Of a stretch of 64,000 nt of DNA, positions 32,500-46,320 are shown piece after piece. The translations under genes were made by a program, and so were the position numbers. The first letter of the stretch is position 1. Every line of letters begins with the position of its first letter. A model generated the notes under the pieces. That model was given only the letters and a program-made list of their open reading frames with translations, was not told the DNA's origin and did no database searches. Source of the stretch: Aquatica leii (taxonomy: Eukaryota; Arthropoda; Insecta; Coleoptera; Lampyridae); assembly GCA_035610365.1 (NCBI GenBank), contig CM069435.1, positions 89,995,389-90,059,388 on the forward strand, in the 5' to 3' direction.

Positions 32500-35400
32500 T
32501 GGCTTGTAAAAACTAAAACTCTAGTTTCGTTTTGTGAAAGCTAGATTAGATGACATTTTTTTAAAGTATAAGCTGGGTTAGATTCTTTCCGAGTTGCGGT
32601 AAATTACCTTACTGCAGATAAAACACAGAGCTCGACTATATTTTTATTAAATAAAAGTTAGGTTAGATTGCTTAAGATTTAGATAGCTTGCGAGTTTCAG
32701 TAAATTACATTATCTACCATCAAAATTATAGTTGGTTTAATAAAACTAAAACCTTCCAAAAATACTTTAGTTTCGTTTAATTAGATTAGAGTATTTTTTT
32801 AATCAAAAGCTGGGTTAGACTATATGTAATTTGTTAAGTTATGTTTATGAGAGATTCGCTAGAGTTACAGTTACATTAGAAAAACTAAAATATTCTAAAA
32901 GATTAATAACTTATGTTACAAGACTTGAAAATATAAAACATTCTAAAAATTTTTAGTGACGTTTTGTAAAGCTAGATTACGGTACAATTTTTTTCTTGGA
33001 TTTTCTTTTCTTTTCTTTGGTTAAGCGTTTAAGCATGACAGTAAATAATGTTACTCAAGACTTGAGATTAAGCACAGTCAGCTTGGAAATATAGAAACAT
33101 TCCCAAAAAGTTTTGTAACGTTTTGTAAAAGCTAGATTACGTGAAAAACTCTTCTTGAATTAAAGTTTGGTTAGACTGCTTAAAAATGATGATAAATAAC
33201 GTCACTGACTGACTGTAGGTCAAACACATCTAAATATAGAAATATAAATATAGAAAAATTTCAAAAAAACTTTTTAGTGATGTTTTTAAAAGCTAGATTA
33301 CGTGGCCAATTCTTTTAAAATCAAAGTTTGGTTAAACTATTTAAGCACGACAGTAAATAACGCTATTGAAGACTGAAAATCAAGCACAGTTGACTTAGAA
33401 ATATAGAAACATTCGAAAAAGTTTCGTGGTGTTTGACAAAAGCTAGATTACGTGACTTTTCTTTAATCAAAGTTTGGTCAAAAATGATAGTAAAAAATGT
33501 CACTGGAGACTGTAGATCAAGCACAGTTAACTTAGAAATATAAAAACTTTAAAATAAAAGCTATATTTACATTTTTATAGGTATTAAATAACATCTGTAG
33601 ATCAAACACAAAATCAAATCAGAGCTTGGTTAAGCTATTTAAAAGTTGACTAATACAAATACAAAAACATTTAAAAAAAATTATTGACGTTTTGTAAAAG
33701 CTAGATTAAATTACTTTGTTTAAAATTTAATTTGAGTTTGAAGCTTTGGTATTACGTTACTTTAAAAAAACATAGTTGGTTTAAAACAAACTAAAGCGTT
33801 CTAAAAGTACTTTGGTTTTGTTTTATAAAAGCTAGATAAAATCATATTATTTTAAGTTAGAACAGCTATAGCTAGAATATACTGTAGTCGTCTTCTGTAA
33901 AAACTAGATTGTTACATTTTCAAAAAAGTTTGGGTAAACTATGAGTTGCAGTAAATATTATTAACGTAAGTTATATACAGTTGGCTCGGACAAACAAAAT
34001 AAAAAAATCAATTTAGTGACGTTTGGTAAAAGCTAGATTACTTCAATACTCACTTAATTTGGAAATATGAAAACATTCCAAACAATTTGTTAGAAACGTT
34101 ATGTGAAAACTAGATTATGTGATAAATTCTTTTTAAATCAAAGTTTGGTTAAACCGTTTAAAAATGATAGTAAAATGCGTTACTGGAAGTCAAACACAGT
34201 TGGCTTGGAAATATAAAAACATTAAAACAAAATTATAGACGTTTTGTACGTGACTCTTCTTGAATCAAAGTTTAGTTAGACTGCCTAAAAATTATAGCTA
34301 AAAAAAGTTAGTAAGGACTGTAGATCAAACACAATTAACTTGGAAACAGAAATATTTCAAAAAATACTTTAGACACATTTTTTAAAGCTAGATTATGTGA
34401 CCATTTTTTTTTAAAATCAAGTATGATTAGTTTGCTTGAGCATGACAGTAAATAACGTTGAAGAGATTAAGCACAGTTAACTTGGAAATATATAAACATT
34501 CCAAAAAAGTTTTTTAAAAGCTAGATAAGGTGGCAAAATCTTTTTAAATCAAACTTTGGTTACACTGCTAAAAAATTATAGTAAATAACGTCAATAAATC
34601 AAACATAGATAACTTCGTAATATAGAAATATTTCAAATAAGTTATTGAGTGACGTTATTTAAAAGCTAGATTGCGTTACAATTTTTTTTAAATCAAAGTT
34701 TGGTTAGACCGTTTAAAAGTTACTAGAAGGCAAACGCAGTATAAATATAAAAACATTTAAAAAACAATTATTGGCGTTTTGTAAAAGCTAAATTACGTGA
34801 TAATTTATTTTTGAATAGAAATTTGGTTAGACTACTTAAAAGCTACGGTAAATTACGTTACGACATATAGCTTCGAAAAAAAAACATATTTTAAAAAATA
34901 GTTAAGTTTTGTTTGGTAAGAGCTAGATTTTAAAGTTGAGTTACTTTTTGTTTAAAATTTAGGTTCAGTTAGACTGCTTCTGAACTTTGGTATTACGTCA
35001 CTTTTAAAAAACCTAGTTAGTGTAAACAAACTAAAACGTTTCAAAAAATTATTTCGTTTAGTTTTATAAAAGTTAGATAAAGTTATATATTTTTTAAGTT
35101 AGAATAGCTAGATTCTGTTGCTCTTCTAATAAAAAAAAGTTGGGGTAAACTGTAAGTTGCAGTAAATAAAATTATCGTAAATTAAACAGTTGGCTTGGAA
35201 AATCAGGATTAAAAAAAATTAGTGACGTTTGGTAAAACCTAGATTACTGCAATACTCAGTTAGTTTGAAAATATGAAAACATTCCAAACAAGATTTTTAG
35301 AGACGTTTTGTAAACTTTAGATTATGTGATAATTTTTTTTTAAGTCAAAGTTTGGTTATACCGCGCAAAAAACGTTAGTGAGAACTATAGATCAAACACA

Positions 35401-38400
35401 ATTAACTTGGAAACAAAAATATTTCAAAAAATACTTTATTGACATTTTTAAAAGCTAGATTATGTAACCTTTTTTTTAAATCAAAGTTTGGTTAGATTAC
35501 TTAGGCATGACAGTAAATAACGTTGAAGAGATCAAGCACAGTTAACTTGGACATATATAAACATTCCAAAAAAGTTTTATGGCGTTTTGTAAAAGCTAGA
35601 TGGCGTGGCAAACTTTTTTTAAATCAAAGTTTGGTTAGACCGCTCAAAAATAAATAACGTCAGTAGATCAACCACAGTTAACTTCGGAATATAGAAATAT
35701 TACAAAAGGTTTTTGAGTGACGTTTTTTAAAAGCTAGATTGTGTAACAGTTTTTTTAAATCAAAGTGTAAAAACAACATTCCAAACAAGGTTTTAGAGAC
35801 GTTCTGTAAAACCTAGATTATGTGATAAATTTTTTTTAAGTCAAAGTTTGGTTAAACCGCTTAAAAATGATAGCAAAAAACGCTAGTGAGAACTATAGAT
35901 CAAACACAATTAACTTGGAAACAGAAATATTTCAAAAAATACTTTAGTGACATTTTTAAAAGCTAGATTATGTGACCTTTTTTTTAAAATCAAAGTTTGG
36001 TTAGATTACTTAAGCATGACAGTAAATAACGTTGAAGAGATCAAGCACAACTTGGACTTATATAAACATTCCAAAAAAGTTTTGTGGCGTTTTGTAAAAG
36101 CTAGATAGCGTGGCAAACTTTTTTTAAATTAAAGTTTGGTTAGACCGCTCAAAAATTATAGTAAATAACGTCCGTAGATCAAACATAGTTATCTTCGAAG
36201 TGACGTTTTTTAAAAGCTAGATTGCGTAACAGTTTTTTTTTAAATCAAAGTGTGAAAACAACATTCCAAACAAGATTTTAGAGACGTTCTGTAAAACCTA
36301 GATTATGTGATAAATTCTTTTTAAGTCAAAGTTTGGTTAAACTGCTTAAAAATTATAGTAAAATGCGTTAGTAAAAGACAAATACAGTTGGCTTGAAAAT
36401 ATAAAAACATTTAAAAAACAATTATTGGTATTTTGTAGAAGCTAAAATACGTGACATTCTTTCTGAAAAGAAATTTGGTTAGACTACTTAAAACCTACGG
36501 TAAATTACATTACAACATATGGCTTCGAAAAACAAACGTATTTTAAAAAATGGTTAAGTTTTGTTTGGCAAGAGCTAGATTTTAAAGTTAAATTACTTTT
36601 TGTTTAAAACTTAGGTTGAGTTAGACTGCTTGTGAGCTTTGGCATTACGTTACTTTAAAAAAATCTAGTTAGTGTAAAGAAACTAAAACGTTCTAAAAAA
36701 TACTTTTAGTTTTATAAAAGCTAGATAAAATTATATTTGAGTTAGAATAACTATAGGCAATCTTATAAAAAATAATTTAGGCATCTTTTTTAAAAGCTAG
36801 ATTCTGTTGCACTTCTAATAAAAAAAAGTTAAGGTAAACCGTAAGTTGCAATAAATAAAATTATAGTAAAATAAACAGTTGGCTTGGAAAATCAAAATTA
36901 CAAAAAAAAAATTAGTGACGTTTGGTAAAAGCTAGATTACTTCAATATTCAGTTTGGAAATATGAAAACATTCTAAACACGATTTTAGAGACGCTTTGTA
37001 AAACCTAGATTATGTGATAAATTCTTTTTAAGTCAAAGTTTGGTCAAACCGTTTAAAAATTATAGTGAAATGCGTATTTTGTAAAAGCTAGATTACGTGA
37101 CAAACTTTTCTTGAATCAAAGTTTGGTTAGACTGTTTAAAAATGATAGTAACAAACGTCACTGGAAACTGTAAATCAAACACAGTTAACTGGGAAACAGA
37201 AACATTTCAAAAAATACTTTTATATTTTTAAAAGCTAGATTATGTGATCTTTTTTTTAAATCAAAGTTTGGTTAGACCGTTTTAACATGACAGTAAATAA
37301 CTGTGAAGACTAGAGATCAAACTTAGAAATATATAAATATTCCAAAAAAGTTTTGTGACGTTTTGTAAAAGCTAGATAACGTTACGAAACTTTTCTTGTA
37401 TTAAAGTTTGATCAAATCACAGTTAACTTAGAATTGTAAAAATATTTAAAAAAAGCTTTAGCGGCGTTTTTTAAAAGCTATATTTTTAAATTCAAGTGTG
37501 GTTAGACTGTTTAAAAATTATACACAGTTGGCTTGGAAATATAATAACATAAAAAAATTATTGAAGTTTTGTATAAGCTAGATTACATGAGAAATGAAGG
37601 TTTTTTTAAAGTACTTAAAATCTACGGTAAATTACGTTACTACAGGTAGCTTCAAAAAACAAAAATACTTTGGTTTCGCTTTATAAAAGCTAGATAAAGT
37701 TAAGTTTTTTTTTTAAATCAGAAGAAATATAGAAATCTTATAAAAAGTGCTTTGTTCATCTTTTGTAAAAGCTAGATTATGTTACACTTTATTTAAATAA
37801 AAGTTGGGGTAAACTGTGAAGTGCAGTAAATAAAATTATCGTAAATTAAACAAAATTTAGTTACGTTTGATAAAAACTAGATTACATTAATGCTCAGTTA
37901 GTTTAGGAACATGAAAACATTTTAAACAAGTTTTTAGAGACGTTTTGTAAAACCTAGATGATGTGATAAATTCTAAATTTGGCTAAACCGCTTTAAAATT
38001 ATAGTGAAATGCGTTACTGGAAGACAAATACAGTTGAAAATATAAAAACAGTTTTAAAAAATAATTGACGTTTTATAAAAGCTAGATTACGTGACACAGT
38101 TTTCTTGAATCAAAGTTTGGTTAGACTGTTTAAAAATGATAGTAACAAACGTCACTGGAAACTGTAGATCAAAGACAGTTAACTTGGAAACAGAAACATT
38201 TCAAAAAATGCTTTAGTGGTATTTTTAAAAGCTAGATTATGTGACCATTGGTTTTTAAATCAAAGTTTGGTTATACCGTTCAAGCACAGTTAACTTGAAA
38301 ATATATAAACATTCCAAAACAGTTTTGTGACGTTTTGTAAAAGCTGGATAACGTGACAAACTTTTCTTGAACGAAGGTTTGATTAGACTGCTTAAAAATG

Positions 38401-39740
38401 ACAGTAAATAAAGTCACTGAAGACTGCAGGTTAAACAGCGTTAACTTAGAAATATAAAAAATAGAGATATTTAAAAAAAATCTTTAATGTCGTTTTCTAA
38501 AAGCTAAATTACGTAACAATTTTTAAAGAATCAAAGCTTTGTTAGATCGCTTCAAAATTATAGTAAAATACGTTACTGGAAGAAAAGCACAGTTGGCTTG
38601 GAAATATAAAAACATTAAAAAAAGTATTGACGTTTTGTAAAAAGTAGATTACGTGAGAAATTCTTTTTGAATAAACGTTTCGTTAGACTACTCAAAAGCT
38701 ACGGTAAGTTACGTTATTACAGGTGTCTTTGAAAAACAAAAATAGTTTCGTTTTATAAAAACTGGAAAATGTTATATTTTTTTGAACAACTGTAGGAATC
38801 ATAAAAAAATACTTTGTTCATCTTTTGTAAGTTCGTTTCAATAAAAGTTGAGGTAAACTGTGAGTTGTAGTAAATAAAATTATCGTAAATTAAACACAAT
38901 TGGCTTGGAAAAACAAAATTAAAAAAATTAATTTAGTGACGTTTGGTAAAAGTTAGATTATTTCAATATATAAAAACATTCTAAACAAATATTTAGTGAC
39001 GTTTTGCAAAACCTAGATTACGTGGTAAATCCTTTTTAAATCAAAGTCTGGTTAGACCTCTTAAAAGTTATAGGAAACAACGTTACTAAATACAAATACA
39101 GTTGGCTTAGAAAAACTGAAACATTCTAAAAAGTGCTTTCGTTCAGTTTTGTTTTGGTAAAAGAAAAATCAAACTGTAATGACATGGAAAAATTAAAACC
39201 TTTGAAAATTGTTTTATGGGCAAGCTTTGTAAATGCATGGCTTCTTTTATGTGGTTAGTTTAGCTTTTTTATTTGGTTAAATCGTAATATTGTTGCTAAA
39301 ACACAGATGGTTTGTACAAGCAGTATTATGTATTACAACATCTATTTTTATCTAAATTTTGTAAATGATTACATTAAACATTTAAAAACATATTTGGTAA
39401 AAGCTAGATTAAGTAAAAGTGCTTGGAAGAAACTAAATTATGCAACAATTCTTAAATAAATGCTTAGTAAGTTAGCACCTTATTGTAGTTTACACACACG
39501 TAAAAACAGAAGCATTTGTTTCAGATACATTTTGTAACAGCTAGATTTTGTAACGTTTTTATAAATAAAAGTTGAGTTGGTTAATTTTCAGCTACGTTAG
39601 GTTAAGTTAATGCAGTTAAAATACAGTAGACTTAAAAACGCAACTACTAAACTAAAGCTCGTTGAGACCACGTTCTATGAAAGCTAGATTTATCAATTGT
39701 TTTGTTTTACAAAGTTAGGTTAGATTTGTTGTTAGTTAAG
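32500..39740. repeat. Array D: decayed tandem repeat, unit about 155 bp, with higher-order structure
   Basis: The core 'aaaagctagattacgtgac' is followed by a T-run, 'aaatcaaagtttggttagac', 'gatagtaaataacgt', 'gatcaaacacagttaactt' and 'ggaaatatagaaacattcc'. Dozens of copies occur; consecutive cores at 33130, 33291 and 33441 are 161 and 150 bp apart. Variant blocks with 'gttgcagtaaataaaatta' recur near 33945, 35152, 36840, 37818 and 38862, marking a higher-order period of about 1.0-1.7 kb. Sequence drift between copies is substantial. There is no coding potential. Confidence 0.85.
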
Positions 39741-41390
39741 TTTAATCGGAATATTTTTTATGTTTAAATACAGTTGAATTAATAAACAAAACTAAGTTCA
39801 ACTTAGGTTAACTTACGAAGTATAAAAAAAAGTTATTTTAGACTGATTCAATCACTTTATCGTATTTTTTTACTTGAAAAACACAGCTAGCTTAAATAAG
39901 AGTTTCTTTTCAGTTAGATTACATTAAAATACTGTGGTTACAGCAAACGACAAAACAAAAGTGGTCAAAATAAATGTTTGGTTAGAGCATTTGTAAAATT
40001 AGTGAATATTTAATTATGTAACTACTGATAAAACGTTACATGGTTATGGTTTACAAAAGAAGATTTTCTTGATTAGAAAATGCGCTTTTCTTAAAAAAAT
40101 CTTATGTTTCGCTAAGTTAGGTTAGGTAACAGCTTTCGTCACAAGATCATATTGGTTACGATTTTTAATAGCTTAGTAAATGTGTTTACTTTTTAAATAC
40201 TAAAAAAAAGTTTATTGTTTTATTAAAGTTACGCTAGAAAGAAAGTTAAGTAACATTTTTCTTAAGTTAGTGTCCAACACGATATCTACTAGTGTTACAG
40301 TATTTTTAGAAAACAAAAGCATATTAGAATGGCTTTTTTAAATCAATGTTAGATTATATTGTGAGTTAGGTTGCTACACTTAAACTTTAATCAAGTTATT
40401 CTTATCAAACCTAGATTTGAAACATAATAAAAAAATAAGTTCATGTTAAGTACTACAATTAAAATTTAGTTGGTGTTTAAAACAAAAACATCGCAATAAG
40501 TTTTGATAACTTTTTGTAAAAACTAAATTTATTGACATTTTTTAAAGTAAGGTTGTTCGAAAGTTATCTTAAATTACCTACATTATTACAGTGATTAGCT
40601 TTTTAAAGCCATACTAAATAACTTTTTTTTTAATTAACTATAGTTAAACGCGAGTTTAGGTTTCGTTTGGAATTAACTTAGGTTAGTTTAACTTAAGTTA
40701 AATCATATAATTTAATCAAAGTGTTAAGTAAATTAAACTTACTTTTCGTACAAATTTCATCATTTAACTTTAAATGTTTCTGTCGTTCTTTAAACCACTA
40801 GTGTTCCGTAGTAATGCCAATTATATTTTAACTGCAGTAACAAGATTTTATCCTAGTAAACGCAATCAACTAAAGTTAATTTTTTAACTTCTTTGAACAA
40901 ATTGTCAATTTTTGTTTTCAAGTCAACTACATTTTTACTACGAAACGTAATTTAATCAAAGTTTAAATAATTTAACTAAACATTTTTTCAGAAATATTTT
41001 AATCTAACTTAACTGTTACCAAATTTAACAAAAACATTTATCTAAGTTTCAATCCACGCAACCTAACATTTTTATTAAGTTATTATAGTCTAACCTAATT
41101 GCTGCGAGACCTAAGAAAATGTACTTGTGAAATGTTTGTTTTCATTATCTTAATCGATTAACCTACATTTTCTTACACAATACCTACTGTAGTCGAACCT
41201 AATCCTTGCGACAGGTAGGAAATTGTTTTTGCGATATTTTTATTGTCAAATCAACTGAACTTGTAACGTGGTTTTCTCTAAGCCTCAATCTATCTATGTA
41301 TACCTAACTTAGTTTTTGCAAAATTTTGCCAAATTTTTTGCGATACTTTTATGTTTAAGATTTTAGCTGCATTTATTACTTAATTCCTTC
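39740..41390. repeat. Transition zone between arrays D and E with strand switch
   Basis: Remnants of array D (A-rich, 'aaactaaattta') fade out toward 40600. From about 41080 old members of array E appear, such as 'gcgatacttttat' with 'taatccaac'-type blocks. The plus strand changes from A-rich to T-rich around 40700. Motifs of the 'ttaggttaagttaa' type are frequent. No gene was seen. Confidence 0.5.
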
Positions 41391-44150
41391 TGTGATATTT
41401 TATTCACCTCGATGCTAGCTGCCCAAACGTAATTTAAGCAATCAAAATCGTAATTAACTTAACAAAACTGTTCTTGAGAAGTTAAATCGCCTAATCTACT
41501 TTGCATTTTACTATAAATGCACAAACATTTTTGCGATACTTTTATCTTTAATCCAACTAAACTCAACTGCAGTATCACGATTTTGGTTTTAAGTATTTAG
41601 TGGCTTTATCTAAATTTTTTGAGATACCTTATTTTTTAAAGTTTTACCTGTAGGTAATGATAAGTCTTTGAAAATATTGTAGTTTTACTTACTTTCAGCG
41701 TCAAGTAACATATTTCTGTGATATTTTATTTTTAATCACCTCGATGTTAGCTGCAGAAACGTAATTTAAGTAATCAAAATCTTAATTAACTTAACCAAAT
41801 TTCTCTTGAAAAGTTAAATCGCGTAATCTACTTTGCATTTTACTAAATGCACAATTTTTTTGCGTTACTTCTATCTTTAATCCAACCAAACTCTAACTGT
41901 AGTAGTATCACGATTTTGCTTTTAAGTTTTTAGTGGCTTTATCTAAATTTTTTGAGATACCTTATTTTTTAAAGTTTTACCTGTAAGTAATAATAAGTCT
42001 TTAAAAATACTGTAGTTTTACTTACTTTCAGCGGCACGTAATATATTTCTGTGATATTTTATTTTTAATCACCTCGATGTTAGTTGCAGAAACGTAATTT
42101 AAGTAATCAAAATCTTAATTAACTTAACCAAATTTCTCTTGAAAAGTTAAATCGCGTAATCTACTTTGCATTTTACTAAATGCACATTTTTTTTGCGTTA
42201 CTTCTATCTTTAATCCAACCAAACTCTAACTGTAGTATCACGACTTTGCTTTTAAGTTTTTAGTGGCTTTATCTAAATTTTTTGAGATACCTTATTTTTT
42301 AAAGTTTTACCTGTAAGTAAAAATAAGTCTTTAAAAATACTGTAGTTTTACTTACTTTCAGCGGCACGTAATATATTTCTGTGATATTTTATTTTTAATC
42401 ACCTCGATGTTAGTTGCAGAAACGTAATTTAAGTAATCAAAATCTTAATTAACTTAACCAAATTTCTCTTGAAAAATTAAATCGCGTAATCTACTTTGCA
42501 TTTTACTAAATGGACATTTTTTTTGCGTTACTTCTATCTCTAATCCAACCAAACTCTAACTGTATTAGTATCACGATTTTGCTTTTAAGTTTTTAGTGGT
42601 TTTATCTAAATTTTTTGACATACCTACTTTGTTTTTTAAACTTTTACCTGTATCTAATTATAAGTCTTTAAAAACACTGTAGTTTTACCTACTTTCAGCG
42701 GCACGTGGCATATTTCTGTGATATTTTATTTTTAAGTCACTTCGATGTTAGCTGCAGAAACGTAATTTAAGTAATCAAAATCTTAATTAACCTGACCAAA
42801 TTTTTCTTGAGAAGTTCAATCGCGTAATTTACTTTGCATTTTACTAAATGGACAATTTTTTTGCGTTACTTCTATCTCTAATCCAACCAAACCCTAACTG
42901 TATTAGTATCACGATTTTGCTTTTAAGTTTTTAGTGGTTTTATCTAAATTTTTTGACATACCTACTTTGTTTTTTAAACTTTTACCTGTATCTAATTATA
43001 AGTCTTTAAAAACACTGTAGTTTTACCTACTTTCAGCGGCACGTAACATATTTCTGTGATATTTTATTTTTAAGTCACACCGATGTTAGCTGCAGAAACG
43101 TAATTTAAGTAATCAAAATCTTAATTCACCTAACCAAATTTTTCTTGAGAAGTTAAATTGCGTAATCTACTTTGCATTTTACTAAATGCACAATTTTTTT
43201 TGCGTTACTTCTATCTTTAATCCAACCAAACTCTAACTGTAGTATCACGATTTTGCTTTTAAGTTTTTAGTGGTTTTATCTAAATTTTTTGACATACCTA
43301 CTTTGTTTTTTAAACTTTTACCTGTATCTAATTATAAGTCTTTAAAAACACTGTAGTTTTACCTACTTTCAGCGTCACGTAGCATATTTCTGTGATATTT
43401 CATTTTTAAGTCACTTCGATGTTAGCTGCAGAAACGTAATTTAAGTAATCAAAATCTTAATTAACCTAACCAAATTTTTCTTGAGAAGTTAAATCGCGTA
43501 ATCTACTTTGCATTTTACTAAATGCACAATTTTTTTGCGTTACTTCTATCTTTAATCCAACCAAACTCTAACTGTAGTATCACGATTTTGCTTTTAAGTT
43601 TTTAGTGGCTTTATCTAAATTATTTGACATACTTTATTTTTTAAGCTTTTACCTGTATCTAATTATAAGTCTTTAAAAACACTGTAGTTTTACCTACTTT
43701 CAGCGGCACGTAACATATTTCTGTGATATTTTATTTTTAATCACCTCGATGTTAGTTGCAGAAACGTAATTTAAGTAATCAAAATCTTAATTAACTTAAA
43801 CAAATTTCTCTTGAGAAGTTAAATTGCGTAATCTACTTTGCATTTTACTAAATGCACAATTTTTTTGCGTTTTCTATCTTTAATCCAACCAAACTCTAAC
43901 TGTAGTATCACGACTTTGCTTTTAAGTTTTTAGTGGCTTTATCTAAATTATTTGACATACTTTATTTTTTAAACTTTTACCTGTATCAAATTATAAGTTT
44001 TTAAACACACTGTAGTTTTATCTACTTTCAGCGGCACGTAACATATTTCTGTGATATTTTATTTTTAAGTCACACCCATGTTAGCTGCAGAAACGTAATA
44101 AAGTAATCAAAATCTAGTTTGCATTTTACTAAATGCACAACAAATCCTTT
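41390..44150. repeat. Array E: satellite-like tandem repeat, unit about 333 bp, eight full copies plus a partial
   Basis: The landmark 'ctgtgatatttta' occurs at 41390, 41716, 42049, 42379, 42716, 43054, 43390, 43721 and 44049, plus a partial copy at 44150. Spacings are 326, 333, 330, 337, 338, 336, 331 and 328. Each unit holds 'gaaacgtaatttaagtaatc', 'cgcgtaatctactttgca', 'taatccaaccaaactctaac' and 'cagcggcacgta'. Inner copies are very similar to each other, and pairs of neighbours share private variants, while outer copies are more diverged. That is the pattern of ongoing unequal exchange. Confidence 0.95.
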
Positions 44151-45860
44151 CTGTGATATTTAATTTTTAAGTCGCCTCAATTTTAGCTGGAGAAGTGTAA
44201 TTTAAGTACCTACATTAAATTTAAAAAAGTTGAGATGGTTTAAAGATGTACCTACCTGCAGTGATTAGTCTTTAAAATTTTTTATTTTTATCGGCACGTA
44301 ACACATCTTTTCTGTAATATTTTATTGCAGTAACGTGGTTTTATCTATGTCCTAATCGATCTAACGTAAGTTTTCACAAGAAATATCGTATCCTAACATA
44401 ATTTATTGGAGACCAAATAAATGTTTTTGCGATACTTTTGTTTTTAAGGTAACTAAACTGATTGCAGTTATCTCTTAAATAATCTATAAAAAAATTGTAT
44501 TTAATCGAACTTTTTACGAAGTGCAACAAAAATTTTAAAACTGCGTTGCCTGAAAAATTTCAAATAGGTAGGTAATTAAGCAAGATTATGCTAAATAATA
44601 ATAACGAACATTTACGTAAATCTAAGATATATACCTATGAATAAAATGCATTAGAATAACATAGTATTTCCTAACACTTAACGGTGTAGTAATTAGAAAA
44701 ACTGTATCGTCACAAAGTAGGCGTGTTTTAACAAAGTTTCCTGTGTTTTCGCATTTTTTATGCAAATTAACACTACATGGTAAAACAATATACAATTAAT
44801 TAGCCCACTGTTCCGGTGAGACGCTAGTTTCAAAGCATTACTTAAATCCATTATCGTGAAAAATCTAGGTAGCCGTGAAATTGTTTTAGTATGTTTTAGA
44901 ATGCTTGATTGTATCTAAATATAATTTTTGTTTTTCTGTAATAAACTAAATGGAAAAATTGAGGAGGTAACAAATTAAAAACATTAGGTTTATGTGCTTA
45001 TGTAAATCTGAAAACACGTGACATTTATGACATTATCACAACAATTTTATTAGCAAGTCCCTAAGTATTAGCTTTGGTATTAGGCAATTTTTTTGAATTT
45101 AAGTGACTCCGGAACAATAGGTATCAATTTTTTCTCTATTAAGTAATTCTAGGTAAAGTTAAGAATGACTTTCTACGTTAAAAACAAAAATCCAAAACTG
45201 TCATTGTGGCAGTCTATGCACATTTTGAAAGTAAAAGTCGCAGTTTAGATACAAATAGGTACTTTTTGGTTTTTCTCCCACCAACGATTGATAATTCATT
45301 TTTACAAAATGTATTTTGAAACAGCACCAAATTTGTTTTGTCACTAAGCAGGCGTGGCTAATAACTTATTTTTTATAATTTCGTCTTAGCTTTAAATTAC
45401 TTAGCAGTGAAACAAATGCCAAAACAGCAACAGTATCATTATTAAGTAGGCGTTAATAATGACTTATTTCTAATTTTAAAAAACGTTTATTTTTCATAAC
45501 TGAAAACTTAGAAATAAGAGTGCTTGCGAACAATAAGTATCGAATGATACCACAAAGTAGGCGTGGCCAATTAAATTTTTTTTTAAATTTTGCTATCGAT
45601 TTTGGAATTGTGGATTTTTGTGTAAGATTAGAAAATTGAAGTACCTACTTTTGTTGGGCGATTTATCGATTGTGCGTGGCAAAAACTGATAAAAGGTTGA
45701 ACCGACGCCTACTAGGATGTTTTTTGCGTTTGCGCTTCGATAATTTTCAGTTTTATTTTCGTATTTACCGATTAGCAATATATTTGAGGTTGCAAATATA
45801 AATTAAAACGCGTCCAAGTTAGCTATGACGCACGTCGAAAATATGAACGCAGGTGAAGGC
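44150..45860. other. Mostly unique DNA with a recurring GC-box-like motif
   Basis: Old repeat remains to about 44480, then unique AT-rich sequence. A motif of the form 'cacaaagtaggcgtgg' recurs near 44711, 45340, 45442 and 45551 in variant forms. The core GGCGTGG resembles binding sites of Sp/KLF/EGR-type zinc-finger factors. No gene was seen; the open frame at 45593-45778 (minus) has no recognisable feature. Confidence 0.4.
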
Positions 45861-45861
45861 C

Positions 45862-45934
45862 AGTATCAAAAGCGAGCCAATGAGAAGGAGCGATTCGTTC
45901 CTACCAAACTCCGATTGGTTAATCTTTTGATACT
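45862..45934. promoter_or_regulatory. Dyad with inverted CCAAT boxes
   Basis: AGTATCAAAAG (45862-45872) is matched by its exact reverse complement at 45924-45934. Between them GCCAAT (45876-45881) and ATTGG (45914-45918) are also inverted to each other. The nested symmetry and the CCAAT boxes suggest a protein-binding element upstream of the candidate first exon, or a small hairpin. Confidence 0.45.
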
Positions 45935-46320
45935 ATACCTTGAAAAACCAAAACTACGCCCACTTGCAATGTTATGTTTAATGCATTTTGCAAGCTGAAA
46001 AACTCACGCTTTTGTCTGGCTTATACTGGGCTATACATCATGGCACTCTAGACGTCGATAAACATCGCATAACACTCGACTTCATGTAAATTACTCGATC
46101 GAGTCGTTTTTCTCTTTTTTTCTTTGCGAAAAAATGGCGTCTTCTATTGTGTATTTAAAGACAATGTCGAGATTAAGAGGTGCGCATAAAAACGCGGGAA
46201 ACAAATAATGGCGTAACGAGAAAAAAGCTGCTAACTACGTTTTGCGTAAAGTTCAATAGACCGTTAATTGATTTCGGAAGTATATTGGAATTAAAGTCTA
46301 TTGAAACACATAAGTAAGAA

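Noticed and set aside
41390..44150. CRISPR-like array
   Set aside because: Spacing is regular but the whole 333-bp unit is repeated, with no unique spacers; this is eukaryotic satellite-type DNA.
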